NCBI GenBank assembly: GCA_033439685.1 | Contig: JAUEDM010000002.1 | Coordinates: 2,046,001-2,110,000, forward strand | From: Apodospora peruviana | Taxonomy: Eukaryota > Ascomycota > Sordariomycetes > Sordariales > Lasiosphaeriaceae | Length of the DNA stretch: 64,000 nucleotides | Direction: 5' to 3' | In this document: piece by piece, positions 1 through 11,308 of the stretch | Layout of the letters: the number at the start of each line of letters is the position of its first letter | Numbering within the stretch: the first letter of the stretch is position 1 | Notes under the pieces: generated by a model | What the model was told of the DNA's origin: nothing | The model's database searches: none | Seen by the model: only the letters and a program-made list of their open reading frames with translations | Made by a program: the position numbers and the translations under genes

Positions 1-20
1 AGCGGTTCCATATCCTCATG

Positions 21-52
<32 letters not shown>

Positions 53-2453
53 GTCTATGATGCCTTCTTTGTTTTTGTCTCTGATGATGATGGTGATGAT
101 AATGGTCCTGCTGAAGAAAGGAAGAAGAATTCGTCATCCTCAATTGCGGCATGCTTCTGTTCTTGCTCAGCTGATTTTTTTTACTTCTTCTCCTCCCCCC
201 TGCTGCTGCTGCTGCTGCTGCTGTCGTCATGGTCGTCGTCTCACTACTTCCGGTGGTCGTCGTAGAGGTAGTAGCGATACTATTATTCCGCGTCGTCGCC
301 ATCCCGTGTGACGAACTCGACAGCGATGAAGTTGACGACACCCGCCGGGCAGTGTTACTCCCTCCTCGCGTCGTCGTCGGCATTGGCGGTACCGGCGGAA
401 AATTTGATCCTCCTCCCACAACCACACCCACAGCTGCCGCAACAGCAGCAGCAGCAGTCTCACTAACACCCAACCGACGACCTGTCCACGACCGCCGTTT
501 CCTTATCGCTGACGACGCCGTGGTTGTCGGCCCCAGTCCGTCCACACCACCTTGACCACTGCTGCTGAGCGTATTCATCGACACGCTGCGCCGATGCAGT
601 CGTTGACGACTACCACCAGTTCCGCCGCCGCCGTCGCTAGGGGTGATGGGACTGGGTGATGACGGCGTGGTTCGGTTCCCGCTGGCTGAGCGCATCTTAC
701 ACGGGCTCGTCATCGCGCCGCCGCCGCTGCCGCCGCCGCCCACACCACCACCGGACTGATAACGTGCCCCGGATGAGGGGGCATACGGTTTCGGCCGCCT
801 TTGCCGTTGTTGCTGTTGCTGTTGCTGCTTAGCATTACTATTACCATTCACCTCGCCACCAGCATTATTAGATATAGCTCCTCCTGCGTAGTACGGGTGC
901 TGAGCATGCTGCAGGACCGCCGGCGCCGGCGCCCGGGGCTGGGGCATGTGTATCATCAGTCCGCTGACTGCAAACTCATCTTCTGTCCCCTGAGGTGGCG
1001 GGTATTCGAAATCTCCTTGCTGCTGCTGCTGCTGGATCTGCATGGTCAGATTATTGATTTGTTGTTGTTGCTGCTGCTGTCGATGGAAGGCGGCAACTTC
1101 AGCTTCCATGTCTCCCATCTCGTCCGTGTCCATCGCATCGGCGCCCCACCAGTTGCTGCTACTCGTACCGTTATTGCTACTACTTTCAGGGGTTGTGAGG
1201 AATGAGGAAGACGCCGCCGCCGCCGCCGACATCGAGGATGGCTGTGCTGTCCATAGCGTCTTGCTGTCCTGGCCTAGCTGCCAGCCTGCCGTGTGAGCAG
1301 GGCCGCCGCCGGGGGTAGACGCAAAGTTTGCAAGCAACGGTGTCTGGAGCGGTGTATTAGGCTTGTGCTGCCGCTGCTGCTGTCCCATAGAAGCCATCAG
1401 CCCGTTGTTATGAAAGAACGGGTCATCCAGGTAGCCGTTCACGAACTGCATACCAGTCCCGTTGCTGCTGTCCGTCGTCGCGCCATGGAACATATCTGAC
1501 ATTGAGCCGGTGAGCGGTGGTGACAGTGGTCGCTCTGGCCTTGTTATCTGCAAATTGTAAGGCTTCCGCCGGGCCCCTGATCCGGCTGTCTTGCTACTAG
1601 GTCCCGGGCTCATCTGCGCGGTGGAGATGACTGGTGCGGTAAAGGTGGGCAGCGGCGGTGGCTGCTGTTGCTGGTGCTGTTGCTGGTGCTGTTGCTGTGA
1701 TCTACCACTGTGCAGTGTTGCCACCTTGCGAAATTTGTTGTAGATGGCCCCGAGACGGCCGGCGGCCTTGCGCGGACTACCTGGTTGTGAATGAGGCGAG
1801 GGGAGTGGGATCGACGCAGATACCGGCGGTACATGGATTCGCGGCGAGCGCATCGTCAGACCTTCAAGCTTCAGGAGCTCCGAGTCCGAGATCGAACCCC
1901 CACCAGGCATCTCGTGATGGGAGCTCAGGGTGAAGTCTCTTTGTTCCATTATGCTGGTGTTGTAATGCGACTGCGATACGACCGGCTTTCCTCGCAGATG
2001 TCGATGATGGTTCTGGTGCTGATGATGATGATGCTGATGTTGGTGTTGGGACTGTTGCGGTAACTCTGCCGTGGATGCAGAAGAAGCAGCATGGGAGCTC
2101 GAGCCGACGCTGGTGGTAGTGGTGTGATGTTCATCCTGGTTGACAGCTGATAGAGAAGCTCGCTCAAGAGGCGGCGTATTACCGGTACCATTGGACATGA
2201 GTGGCGAAAAGGCCATATCCGCAGCTCCGCATGGTGGCTGCTGCTGCTGCTGGTTGAAGCTCTCCCCCCTTTCCGCAGCAGCCGAAGCGGACTCAGCGCC
2301 ACCACCATCGAGCATTACATACTGCTCAAAGAAATACGCCGAGTCTGGTTCGTCCGCTGCGCCCTGCCAGCAGAGTGTATCACTTTCTTTGCTCTCCAGC
2401 TGTGAGAGGTCGCCGGCTGCTGTGAAAGTCATAATTTCGATATTGCTGGCCAT
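1..2453 (-). CDS. wetA: WetA developmental regulator, 3' end cut off by the window edge
   Basis: One uninterrupted reading frame of about 817 codons runs from the ATG at 2453 to base 1 without a stop, so the C-terminus lies outside the window. It carries hallmarks I associate with WetA: an N-terminal YFFEQYVMLDG block (about residue 50), SELLKLEG (about 188), NGYLDDPFF (about 340), TPLQTPLL, NWWG, GLMIHMPQPR (about 497), QRRPKP and a KRRSWTGRR basic block. WetA is a nuclear regulator of conidial maturation, acting after BrlA and AbaA. Poly-Gln, poly-His, poly-Ala and poly-Gly runs are spread throughout, yet all stay in frame, which argues for selection on the frame. The diagnostic C-terminal WetA/ESC1-like domain is not reached. 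Identity is firm; the start is the first ATG, and no intron is needed. Confidence 0.93.
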
Positions 2454-3668
2454 TGTTCACCAAGTAATGCCGACTGAGTGTTTTGCTTGTGAGTAGCTAA
2501 TATGCGAGGTACTGTGTGAGGATGGTATTTTGCGCTGGTGGTCCAGGTTTCCATGATCAATGTTGATAGGGAAGTGGTTGGCGTCTTCGGGTTTGGCGGT
2601 TTGTGGGAAAGTCAACAAACCACCCAGACTGCTACAGCAACAGCAGATATGAAGACCGGGGAAGAGGGTGGTGGGCATGTGCAAGACATTTGTATGTGTC
2701 TGCAGGCGTTTATCTGGCGAGGAATGCGACATTGGTCCCCAACGGCAACCCATTCCAGATTTCCCCCCTATCCACCGTCATAAGAAAACTACCCGGCAAC
2801 TGTCCTAAGATGGCGGCATGGGCAGACCTCGGAGAGAGCTCGGAGCAAACAAAATCAAGTTACAAAGAAATTGAACGCATTCTTTGTCTCCAGTGAGGGT
2901 AATCAAGTGGGCCAGGCCCTCGAGTACAAAGATGTGTGTCCGCCTCCGCACTGGAATGTGGTGTGTGTTGGAACGGGTTTCGCCGGGACGGGGATCTCTC
3001 TCAACCTGCAACTTTCGCCTGTTGACTGACACTATTGTGTGAACTTGCTCCATTCGTCAGTTAAGTTGGTAGTCAAGTTGTCACTCACGTCTCCATCCCA
3101 TTCATTCATCGGGGATGCCGCCATTGCGCCAGGCCAACTCACACCCGAGCTTGCGGCATGAGGTGCTTTGCCGAGTGAGTGCCTTGCCTGATCATTGGGG
3201 GTAAGAGAAAAATTGTGAAAGAGTGGGAGAACGCAAAATAGTATAAACTTCATTTTTCCAGATCAAAATCTAAAAAGCACCCATTTATACATAGATGACT
3301 CCATATCCCCGATATGCAAGATGCGAATTGGACGACCTCGTCAGCAAAAACAGTCAAAATAATGAAGGTGAAAAGTGTCAGCAGGATCAAACCGAGTGTT
3401 CCTCTGCCCGCATCTAAATCTTGCGATCTCCTTGTCTCATGCAATTTCCCTCGGTTATCAAACAACATGAACTCCGTAAAATGCAGCCGGTATGTCAAGT
3501 TCGATTTCCTCCGCCTAAAGCAGGCTTCGCGACTGTCGAAGCCGGCAATTGCCCTAACTCCTCGAAACGATGCGCCATACAAAACAGAGCCACACAAGAC
3601 TCCAAACAGCAAGTCCAAATAGGGGTATAATCTGCTGTTTTCGAAATGACAACATAACAGAGCCACTT
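2454..3668. other. 5' flank of wetA, non-coding
   Basis: No convincing gene is seen. The stretch lies upstream of wetA and downstream of the next minus-strand gene. The first 500 bases hold four hexamers matching the AbaA/TEF consensus CATTCY (listed separately). An open frame at 3250-4092 on the minus strand, with two hydrophobic stretches, enters this stretch but shows no coding-like codon use. Confidence 0.5.
2721..2958. promoter_or_regulatory. Cluster of candidate AbaA (CATTCY) sites upstream of wetA
   Basis: GGAATG at 2721-2726 and 2953-2958 (CATTCC on the minus strand), CATTCC at 2751-2756 and CATTCT at 2878-2883 all lie within 510 bases of the wetA start. AbaA of Aspergillus binds CATTCY and activates wetA. 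About one such hexamer per kilobase is expected by chance. The match is to a consensus only. Confidence 0.4.
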
Positions 3669-4694
3669 TCACGAGTAAGGGTTGTGATGAGGCGAGGGTA
3701 TTGAAGGGGGTATGACAGGCGAAGAAATTTCCGATGTCACTGCTGAGGACGCCACGCTGTCGGTGCGCGTTCTTTTTCTTCTGCGCATCCTTGGTCGGCT
3801 TCGGACAACAGTTTGGCAGCGCAAGGCAGCATCGGCGGATAACTGGTAGCGCAACGGGATTCCCGCAACCGTGTGTTTCCTGATCCCGCCGGGAGCGCCA
3901 GCACGACGCAAAGACATCACACTCTCCATAATAGATATTTCGTCCTCCACAATGTCTGGGCCGCCGTTGCAATAGGCTTCGTCCACCTCCAATTCCATCC
4001 GCGGGAAGTCGGTGCCATTCTCCGGTTCCATAACCGGGGGTAGACTGGTCGCCGATGTTAGGGTCGCTGGCGGCGCGTTGAGTACGTTGCATTGCGTCCC
4101 AGTCGCGAGCATATTTTCAAAACGGCCTGTGTCGATAGCCCTGTCATGGAACTGGCTACTCAATTGCCTTCGTAGTCGGCTTCCGTCGGACCTGGATGGT
4201 TCCGGCTCGTCCGGATTAGCAGACGGGCCTGCGTGCCGTAGCAACTGTGATCGACTGTGCGCAACCGAGAGCAGAGTGAGGTACGCGGGTGTATTGGCAT
4301 TGGCCTCTGGATCATCGTCTACTTCAAGACCAGGCCAGGGCTGAAGGGTAGGTAAGTCTGGCAAATCTGACAACTCGACCGAGGTTGCGGGTGCCGGGAA
4401 AGTTTGCGGCTCTGGGTGTGATCGTGGTTGCGGTTGCTGTAGTTGTTGCGAGAACTCGCCGTGCAATTGCAAGTTCTGCTTACTGAGCTTATGAACTAGC
4501 TCACGGAGCGTTCGTCCGGGAGATGGCCTGGAGTCTGACGAAACTGTAGGTAAGGGGGTTGATGAAGATGATGAGGCCGATGCTAAGGTTTGAGGTTGTA
4601 GTATAGAATCCTGTGGCGAACTCGGTACGTCTTCTGCTCTTTCATCCGATGAATCTAGGTTTTCGGCAGCCTGCATCTCGGGATGGCCGGCCAT
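3669..4694 (-). CDS. Unrecognised Ser/Pro-rich protein
   Basis: A 341-codon frame starts at the ATG at 4694 and ends at 3669. The product is acidic and Ser/Pro/Gln-rich at the N-terminus, has a short amphipathic stretch (TLRELVHKLSKQNLQLHGEF) near residue 90, and ends with a basic block (RPRMRRRKRTRTDS) that could be a nuclear signal. The helix followed by a Leu-rich segment (AYLTLLSVAHSRSQLL) faintly recalls the C-terminal part of AflR-like C6 regulators, but no Zn2Cys6 cluster is present here or in the bases upstream. The frame continues upstream to 4784, and a TTCCAG just before the start could be a splice acceptor, so a further 5' exon is possible. Function unknown; the gene call itself is only moderately sure. 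Confidence 0.45.
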   Translation of the reverse strand: MAGHPEMQAAENLDSSDERAEDVPSSPQDSILQPQTLASASSSSSTPLPTVSSDSRPSPGRTLRELVHKLSKQNLQLHGEFSQQLQQPQPRSHPEPQTFPAPATSVELSDLPDLPTLQPWPGLEVDDDPEANANTPAYLTLLSVAHSRSQLLRHAGPSANPDEPEPSRSDGSRLRRQLSSQFHDRAIDTGRFENMLATGTQCNVLNAPPATLTSATSLPPVMEPENGTDFPRMELEVDEAYCNGGPDIVEDEISIMESVMSLRRAGAPGGIRKHTVAGIPLRYQLSADAALRCQTVVRSRPRMRRRKRTRTDSVASSAVTSEISSPVIPPSIPSPHHNPYS

Positions 4695-7600
4695 GATGAA
4701 CTGTTGGCCAGCCGCAGACTGGAAGATGCAAACAAAATGATGAAATGCCACTACAGAGCAGCGCCAGTTTATGGAGACATTCACGCGAGTGCGCTACGGT
4801 TTAATGTCGACCGGCGTCGTGTCGGGTGAGCGCCGCGGTTGCGGCAATAGACCGACCGTATCGAGGAATCAGGTCGAGTTCGAAGGATCGGATGGAAAGC
4901 GTTACGAGGACCGGACGATATCAATTGACACAGCCCGGAAAAGACGAGGAGAGCCCTATTCGCCGTTGGATGAATGCCAGAGTAATATCAGGCGAGGGTC
5001 GTCTTGACGTGACAGCAGCCCTTTGTTGGAGTGGTGTGTGCGTGTTTGTGTGTTCCTGGGAAGAGAGATGGCCGAATTGTGTAATAAGGGAGCGTGACAG
5101 CAAATGCAGTTCGCGACCTGGATGATCCGAGATGGCTGTCAGGCAAATGCACCCTTGACTGCACCACTATCCGTACTACCGTACCAAGTATTCCGTACGC
5201 CGCCGCGGCAACAAAAGACAAGGGACCGGTCAAGGCACACACTTGGTGCTGGTAGTGTTTGTTGCTGTCAAGAAAAGGGCTTTTTGCGGTCAGGTGGCGA
5301 GCGGCGCTTCTCCCCAGGTTTCTTACGCACTTCCGGCACCTCTAGCACCTCCAACTTCTAGTTCGTCGAGGGGACGTGCGAGATGTACTGTGTCCCAGGA
5401 GCGAACGGAAGAGTCTGGTTCGTCGGTTCGTTCTTTGGGCGTCGATGTTCAGAATGACAGAAACAGTCGGGAGCTGAGCTGGTTGGTTGACCGGACTTTG
5501 TCCAAGTTTCCCCATGCCTTGATTGCACCACCAACTCACACTGTCGCGCGGCCTGGGCCTGGTGTGGCAGAGCTTCTTACGCGACCCAAACCGTCGGGGA
5601 GAGCAGCGCACCACAGCTCCCGGAAGGGAGACGGCTGTGCCAAGCAGACGGTGCCAATTTCGAGCGCAGTAGTGTAACGCCCAGCGTCGTCCTATTGTCA
5701 GAACGATTTAACCCCAGAGACCCGCGATATCGGGTGTTGACGTGGTCTTGTCGATTGCGATACTACACTGAACAGCAGCCCGGTGCCAGGCGCGTACGAT
5801 ATGCAGCGAATCGTGGTGGCCTCTCGAAGAAGTTTGAAGCCCGCCAGGCTCTCCACGTCACAAAGACGTGTAAATCCGGAATGGGAGACAGTGGAGAGTC
5901 AGAGCACAGAGGGCAGAGAATCCGTGGGGGAGGGGATGGTCATTGGATGGATCCTTCCTCCCGGCCGACTGGCTTTAGGGAACGCTCGAGCTTCTGGTAC
6001 AGTTCGAAGCTCAGCTGGCGTTTCCACCCAAAGAACCCCAAGCTCCCAAAGCAGGCCAAGCTCCCCGAACTGATACTGGCTCCGGCCCTGTGGCTCCCAG
6101 TCAGGCAGGCGAGACCAAGACCAGCCAGTCACGCTGCGCCGTCTGGCCCTGCTCGCAGCTTATTAGACCCACTGGGCTTCCCACCATTCTGTCCCATTTG
6201 GACGTGCACTGTGCATTTGCGAGGCGTTGTGCCGAGAAATTCCTGATCCTGCTCCTGACTGCGTCGCTGAAGAGAGCTGTCCAATCCACTGGCGTCGGCG
6301 TTTGGTATCCGGGCTTCACAGTGCGGACACCGATAAGAAGACAACCCATCTCCCTGGGTCGTCACGGTCATTGCAATTGGGCAAGGATCTTGCGAGCCGT
6401 TTGTCCTGAGTAAGACAGGCGTCAGCTCAGTCTGTCTCCACTTTAATTACCAAAACTGGGGTTCGCTACAGAACGTTTCACTGGCAGTGGTGATGGGAGG
6501 ATTCCAACGATTGTGAAATGCAGCACAATGGGAGCTTGTTTCGGAGATGGACACCGGCAAGAAATCTGCTGTCCCTTTTTTTTCTTTTTTTTTTTTTGCA
6601 TTGCTTGCCGCATTTCAGGGGGTTTTTTTTTTTCATTATTTCGTTACCAACATCTCTCTGTGGGCAGCGACGCCCGGCAAGGCATGCAACAGGGTGGGTA
6701 TGCAAGGGCAGGCCCTCTTCGGGCTGCGCCTTGTACATTCCGGATGCCTCTGTGCCGAGATCCCAACTTGCACTTGTCTTGTACACAAAGTGCCGTTGTG
6801 AAGTGGCACCGTCACCCCATCTTCCATCCAATGCACAAAGAAAAACCTTGGATTAGGTCAGCTTCAATACTGTGATACATGATATGGAAGCTGTACTCGG
6901 TTAGGGGTATCGGATCACATGTTTGTCGTCAAACAAATAACAAGGCTCGCCCCAAGGTTCTGTAGGGCGATACGGATACCTCCTCACTTGGAGTTCCCAT
7001 CCCTTGGCGTCGATGGAGCTGAAGAACCGAAACTCGAAGCATCTAATCCGTACCGATGGCCCGATCCAGCGGCTCTGTTTCTTTGTGTTTCTGTGCTGCA
7101 TGGAGCTGCCTGTTCCTGCCTAGGGCTGAAGAACTACCGCTCAGTGCTTCCCCTTTGAATTCTGCCGCTCCGAATTCCATTTTCCTCGTCCATGGTTCAT
7201 GCAATCGGAGCTCGAGAAGATGATAACATCGGCGCCATATCCCGCCAATCGGCCAGATACTGAGTTGTGCTGTTCATGCCTTCATTTCGGTGTCCCAATC
7301 GGCCATGAGCGCACAAGCTCATCAGAGACACAGCGACCACGGGCACCTGTTTTGACCCGAGCTGCTGGGCCTTGGGATTGGCCAGATCCACATGCCAGAG
7401 AAGGGTGGGCTCATCACCGACAGCAAAGTGCTGTTCGAGATATGATTGGGGACTGCGGTTGATGTCGTGCAACGATCTTAATTTGAAACTTCAAGTCCGT
7501 CAGATGTTTTGACAAAAAATTCCAGAACACAACTCCCGTCCCGCCAACCTGGGACTTGAAAAGTCTTGGCTGGAATGCTACCCGCCCTGATCATAGGGCG

Positions 7601-8712
7601 ATCTTCAAGGACGAGTCACAACGCCCGTCTGCGGAGTAAGGTACCTATGCCCACAGCACTTCTGCATCTTCAACACGACAACGGTATCCAGTGTCAGCGG
7701 TCAACTGCGGTTTACAACACAAATTAGTAAACATCAAAACATAAAAGATGACACCAGATGCGGCTCAATGACGAAACTACCACATCCCCCCTCCCCCCCC
7801 TCCGAGAAAAAAAAAAAAAAGAGACGTTCATTAGGTAGGGTTGGGCTGCAGTGTCAGTTTGTGGGCATCATCTATTTTTGCGGATGGGCCCCGGATGGCG
7901 GCCACCGGGAGCTCGAGTTCCCAGCGGCGAAGCAACCGAGAATCGGTGCGCGCTGCGGTGGAACCTCGCGGGATCCATGGCGGGGACGGGAGCAGCCCTG
8001 TGGAAAGGCCCTGGTTTGGTGATTGACACTTCAACACAAGTGGACCGACAGGTGGATACCTAGTTCCAGTTCCAAAGACTCAAAGAGTAGCAACGAGCTG
8101 ATCTAAAATACCCAACGACAAGCGTCTGTTTTCCATATTTAGCTCTATTTGCCGACGGAAATGCTCAGTATGAAGCTATCTTGGGTGGTAGAGACGGAGA
8201 AAAAGTATCTAAATACGGTATACAACTACCTACCTGAACAGACAGAAATAACCCGTCTGTTGGTTTCTGCATGTCTGTTTGGCCTTGGTCATCAACAACA
8301 GTCTTCATTCGAGATGTGAACGTCAACCTGGACCAAAGTGAGAAACCCGGAAGTTACAGACTGTCGTTCGTACCTAGGATAGGGCCGGGCAAGGCATACC
8401 AGCCGGCATTCTCATGGCTCACTGGGAACCTAAAGCAGTTTCCGTAGAATTGTGAGGCTGAGTTCCAGACAGAGTCTGCCCAGTTGCTTGATAGTTTCAG
8501 CGATAATTAGGCAGACCAAGCTGATTGATCCCATTGGAAACCCCGCAAAGCACATAGAGCTCAGGTCCTCATGTTCAAATCCATAGCCTCTTATCTTGGA
8601 CTTGCACCAGCTAGTCCAATTGGTATGTGTGTTTCCTTGCACAAGACACGGTTGACGGTGGACAACCACCGCCAGTCCCGGCTCTACTCAGCGGCTGCGA
8701 TTCGCTGAGATG
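4695..8712. other. Gene-poor 4 kb stretch
   Basis: No gene is supported. Open frames up to about 180 codons occur, but they overlap one another on both strands, have no family signature and no matching splice signals. A T-rich run lies at 6576-6597 and an A14 run at 7807-7820. One 80-codon minus-strand frame (6129-6371) has a single CPHC pair and is treated as too weak to call. Confidence 0.5.
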
Positions 8713-9580
8713 GACATGCACACATCAAACCTGGAGGTCCCCGAGGATGGCCCGATCACGATCCACGACAAAGAAGATGATAAATCGGATGGGTCCAAGG
8801 TGGAGGAGTTGAGGGAGGGAGAGCAATCGCCAGCAGCTCCAGAGACGGTTCGCCCGTCCTTTGTCCATCCCTGCCCCCGACATGGAACTCACCTGGCTAG
8901 CAGGAGCGCGATGTTTAAGTTCATGGCCTCCGAGATGCACTTGCATGACAGATCTGTACCAAATATGCTGACCAACAACGAAACGAAGCTACGAGGAGGC
9001 AGGAGAAAGGATCAAGGTCACGGTCGGCCGTGAAAACAACAAGATGTTTATCGTCCACAAACGCCTGCTGCGGTATTTTGCCAAGTACTTCGAGGGAGCC
9101 CTGCGCGGCGACTGCTTCGGCGATGCCAAGTCCGGGGAGTTTGTGCTGCCCGACGATGACCCCGAAGAGTTCCATCGCTGGGTGCTCTGGCTGTACTCCT
9201 GTTTCACATGTAAGCAGGCCCCAGTCTATCATCACTCGCACAAATGCGAAGAGAGCACATGGTACTGGCCGGAAGCCGACGTGGGGCTCATCTTCGCGGA
9301 CCGGATCCTCTCCGCCGAATACTCCGTCTTCGCCCTCGGCCACTTCATCTAGCACGTCCACCTCCTTGATATCGAGTGGCTTGAATGCCTGGTCGGGGCT
9401 ATTGACCATGAAGGCGATGGCTTTGAAGGCTGGCTTCTGCGGGAGCACTCGGCCGCTCGTCGATTTCTGCGCGACTGGCTTGCCTGGCTCAGGTTTCGCG
9501 GCTACTATAGAGGTGCGCCGGCCGAGAAACCGGACGTGCATCCGGATTCGCTCGGTTCTGGCGTCGTCCTCAGGTGCCCG
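8713..9580 (+). pseudogene. BTB/POZ domain gene, apparently inactivated
   Basis: From about 8987 the frame gives YEEAGERIKVTVGRENNK, then MFIVHKRLLRYFAKYFEGAL and DPEEFHRWVLWLYSC, the core of a fungal BTB/POZ domain (hydrophobic strand, homolog of the 'HKaiLsskSpyF' segment, and the 'fxxfleWLYtg' helix). The frame is broken by TAG at 9350-9352 between GHFI and HVHLLDIEWLECL, and then continues with family-like sequence (ARRFLRDWLAWLRF) to about 9580. A CAG to TAG transition would explain the stop. A TGA at 8969 closes the frame upstream. The acidic 8713-8960 segment in another frame might be a first exon, but I found no clean splice pair joining it. Fungal BTB proteins usually act as Cul3 adaptors or transcription partners. 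This copy is probably not functional. Confidence 0.6.
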
Positions 9581-10612
9581 AGTAGAGACCCACGGTTCCT
9601 GGGCAAAGACCACTGGATGCAGCCGTGCAGTCGCACGATGAATAACATGATGCGCATTCATGGCCGGCCGAGAATCAAGAGGTGGCCGAGTCCAAACAAC
9701 GGCAACGTCTCACAAGAGGTTGCACGAGGCGTTGCATGGACACGACCGGCACGTCGCAGGATACGGTGTTCCTGGCTATGCTCCATCTTGCTTTGTGTAT
9801 GTATAAGGCGAGAACACTCTCTCTTCCCCCATGGTAGTCTCCTTCGCTAACGATCGATCGGTTCATCAGTTCTGTGTCACGATTGTGAGGATGGCACTGG
9901 CACTATACATCTACCAACACGATGGGGATGGCATGATTCCCAGATGGCCAAGGTTCTTGGAGTGGCCGTTGCCGTGATGGCAACATTAGGCATGTGCCTA
10001 TGTGGCTGGATAGCCCGTCTCGTAGCGGCCATCACCGCTATTGCGGCCCTGGCGAGCGGTACCTTGTCGGCCTACTGAGCTGCCGAATGCTTCAAGACCA
10101 CTACTCAGGTAAATGGGCCCAGCATTTGCAAGATTCAGACGGCGTCTGCGACGGTCGAGTTGTTGTGTGCCGTTTTCCTCGCGGCTCTTGTTGGGACTTG
10201 AAGGCAGTATGAACCTGGAACACGCCCTTAGGGGGACCAGTTAACCAATAGATTGTCCCTTTTCCAAGCAATATTTGAGAATAATACAGACATACCTCAG
10301 AAAAAGGACAATTGCGGTAATTCCCTAAAATGGGTAACAGTTGTCATTAAAGTTAGGTATGCTTGCAATTTGATCTTGGAACTTGCTTGACAAAGGGGAC
10401 CTGGAGGTTCAGGAATCTGGACGGCTTCAGTTACGGTAAAATACAGCGGGTACCGGGGTCCTGTAGTGTAAAAACAAGCTCCAACTTCCCGGTACGGATT
10501 GCTGTCGGGTGTTAGCTCGGGAAAAGTCTCCACTGCCGCTTCAGCTTTCATCAAAACCTTGCCGCAACACCATCACTGCGTCCATCGCCAAACTCGTGCC
10601 ACGGCCGAAACA
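9581..10612. other. Intergenic, nothing clear
   Basis: The frame of the BTB remnant stays open to 9850 but loses any family resemblance. The rest has only short overlapping frames. The last 200 bases are the likely promoter and leader of the next gene. Confidence 0.45.
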
Positions 10613-11308
10613 ATGGCCCTCCCCTCCAATCTTTCGCGGACGGCTTCCGCAATCCACAAGCGCACCATGTATCTACGAGTGAACCCGGTACCGGCCAGCA
10701 TGTCGGAACGGCGGGCGGTGTTTCGAGCGCTACAGCAGCATGGCGAAATTCAGGTCTTCAAGAAACTGCACGACGCCTCCCGCTTCATCTCTGTCGCCGC
10801 GACTGAGTCGACCTTTAGGGACATAATTGACCGCAGTCCTCTCCAGTTTGACTACGATGACGGACGAGGTCCTGCTAGCGCATTAGCATCGGATCCGCGA
10901 CTTGGCTCTCCTTCCCGAGCAAAGCCGGCGACGACAACGACGGGCGAAACCACCGGCAGTCCGCCGGCTGCCAACAACGCCCGGACGTTTACCATTGAAG
11001 CCTTTCCGGATCCATACTACCCGCACGAAAAGAGTATTCGAATGTCGCCTCTGCACAGCAAATGGCCGCCATCACCCTACAAGTCTATGACGAGTTCTGC
11101 TCTGCTGCAGGCCGTCCCCAAGGACATGGCCGCCAGCGGCACCTGGGACTGGGAGACGGGCGGCCAAATGGAGGACAATGATGTTCGGATTGCGTCCATG
11201 ACAGAAAATCACAATGCCACCAGGCTGCGACTGCTGCGGAAACGTACCTCGTCTCCGTTGACGGAGGGCGTGAATCAGCGTCGCAGGCGCCGCCCCGGAC
11301 AACCTTGA
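10613..11308 (+). CDS. Small protein with an RRM-like N-terminal fold, function unknown
   Basis: Start chosen at the ATG at 10613; the frame is open further upstream to 10499, but only through a non-ATG start. The 231-residue product begins with a basic, Ser/Ala-rich segment (MALPSNLSRTASAIHKR) that could target mitochondria. It continues with a strand-helix-strand pattern (TMYLRVNPVP, SERRAVFRALQQHG, EIQVFKKLHDASRFISVA) laid out like the first half of an RNA recognition motif. The middle is low-complexity Thr/Pro/Ala. A conserved-looking C-terminal part (FTIEAFPDPYYPHE, then WPPSPYKSM, then AVPKDMAASGTWDW) ends in an Arg-rich tail. Aromatic RNP residues are not obvious, so RNA binding is an inference. 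No intron is required. Confidence 0.7.
   Translation: MALPSNLSRTASAIHKRTMYLRVNPVPASMSERRAVFRALQQHGEIQVFKKLHDASRFISVAATESTFRDIIDRSPLQFDYDDGRGPASALASDPRLGSPSRAKPATTTTGETTGSPPAANNARTFTIEAFPDPYYPHEKSIRMSPLHSKWPPSPYKSMTSSALLQAVPKDMAASGTWDWETGGQMEDNDVRIASMTENHNATRLRLLRKRTSSPLTEGVNQRRRRRPGQP

Noticed and set aside
6129..6371. 80-codon minus-strand frame with a CPHC pair, suggestive of a zinc finger
   Set aside because: Only one Cys pair is present; a second metal-binding half is missing and no intron pair supplies it.
6576..7820. T-rich and A14 tracts that could mark retroposon tails
   Set aside because: No target-site duplications, reverse transcriptase or internal promoter boxes seen nearby.
8921..9661. 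246-codon open frame on the minus strand
   Set aside because: It is antisense to the GC-rich BTB remnant, has no domain, and its openness follows from the codon bias of the opposite strand.
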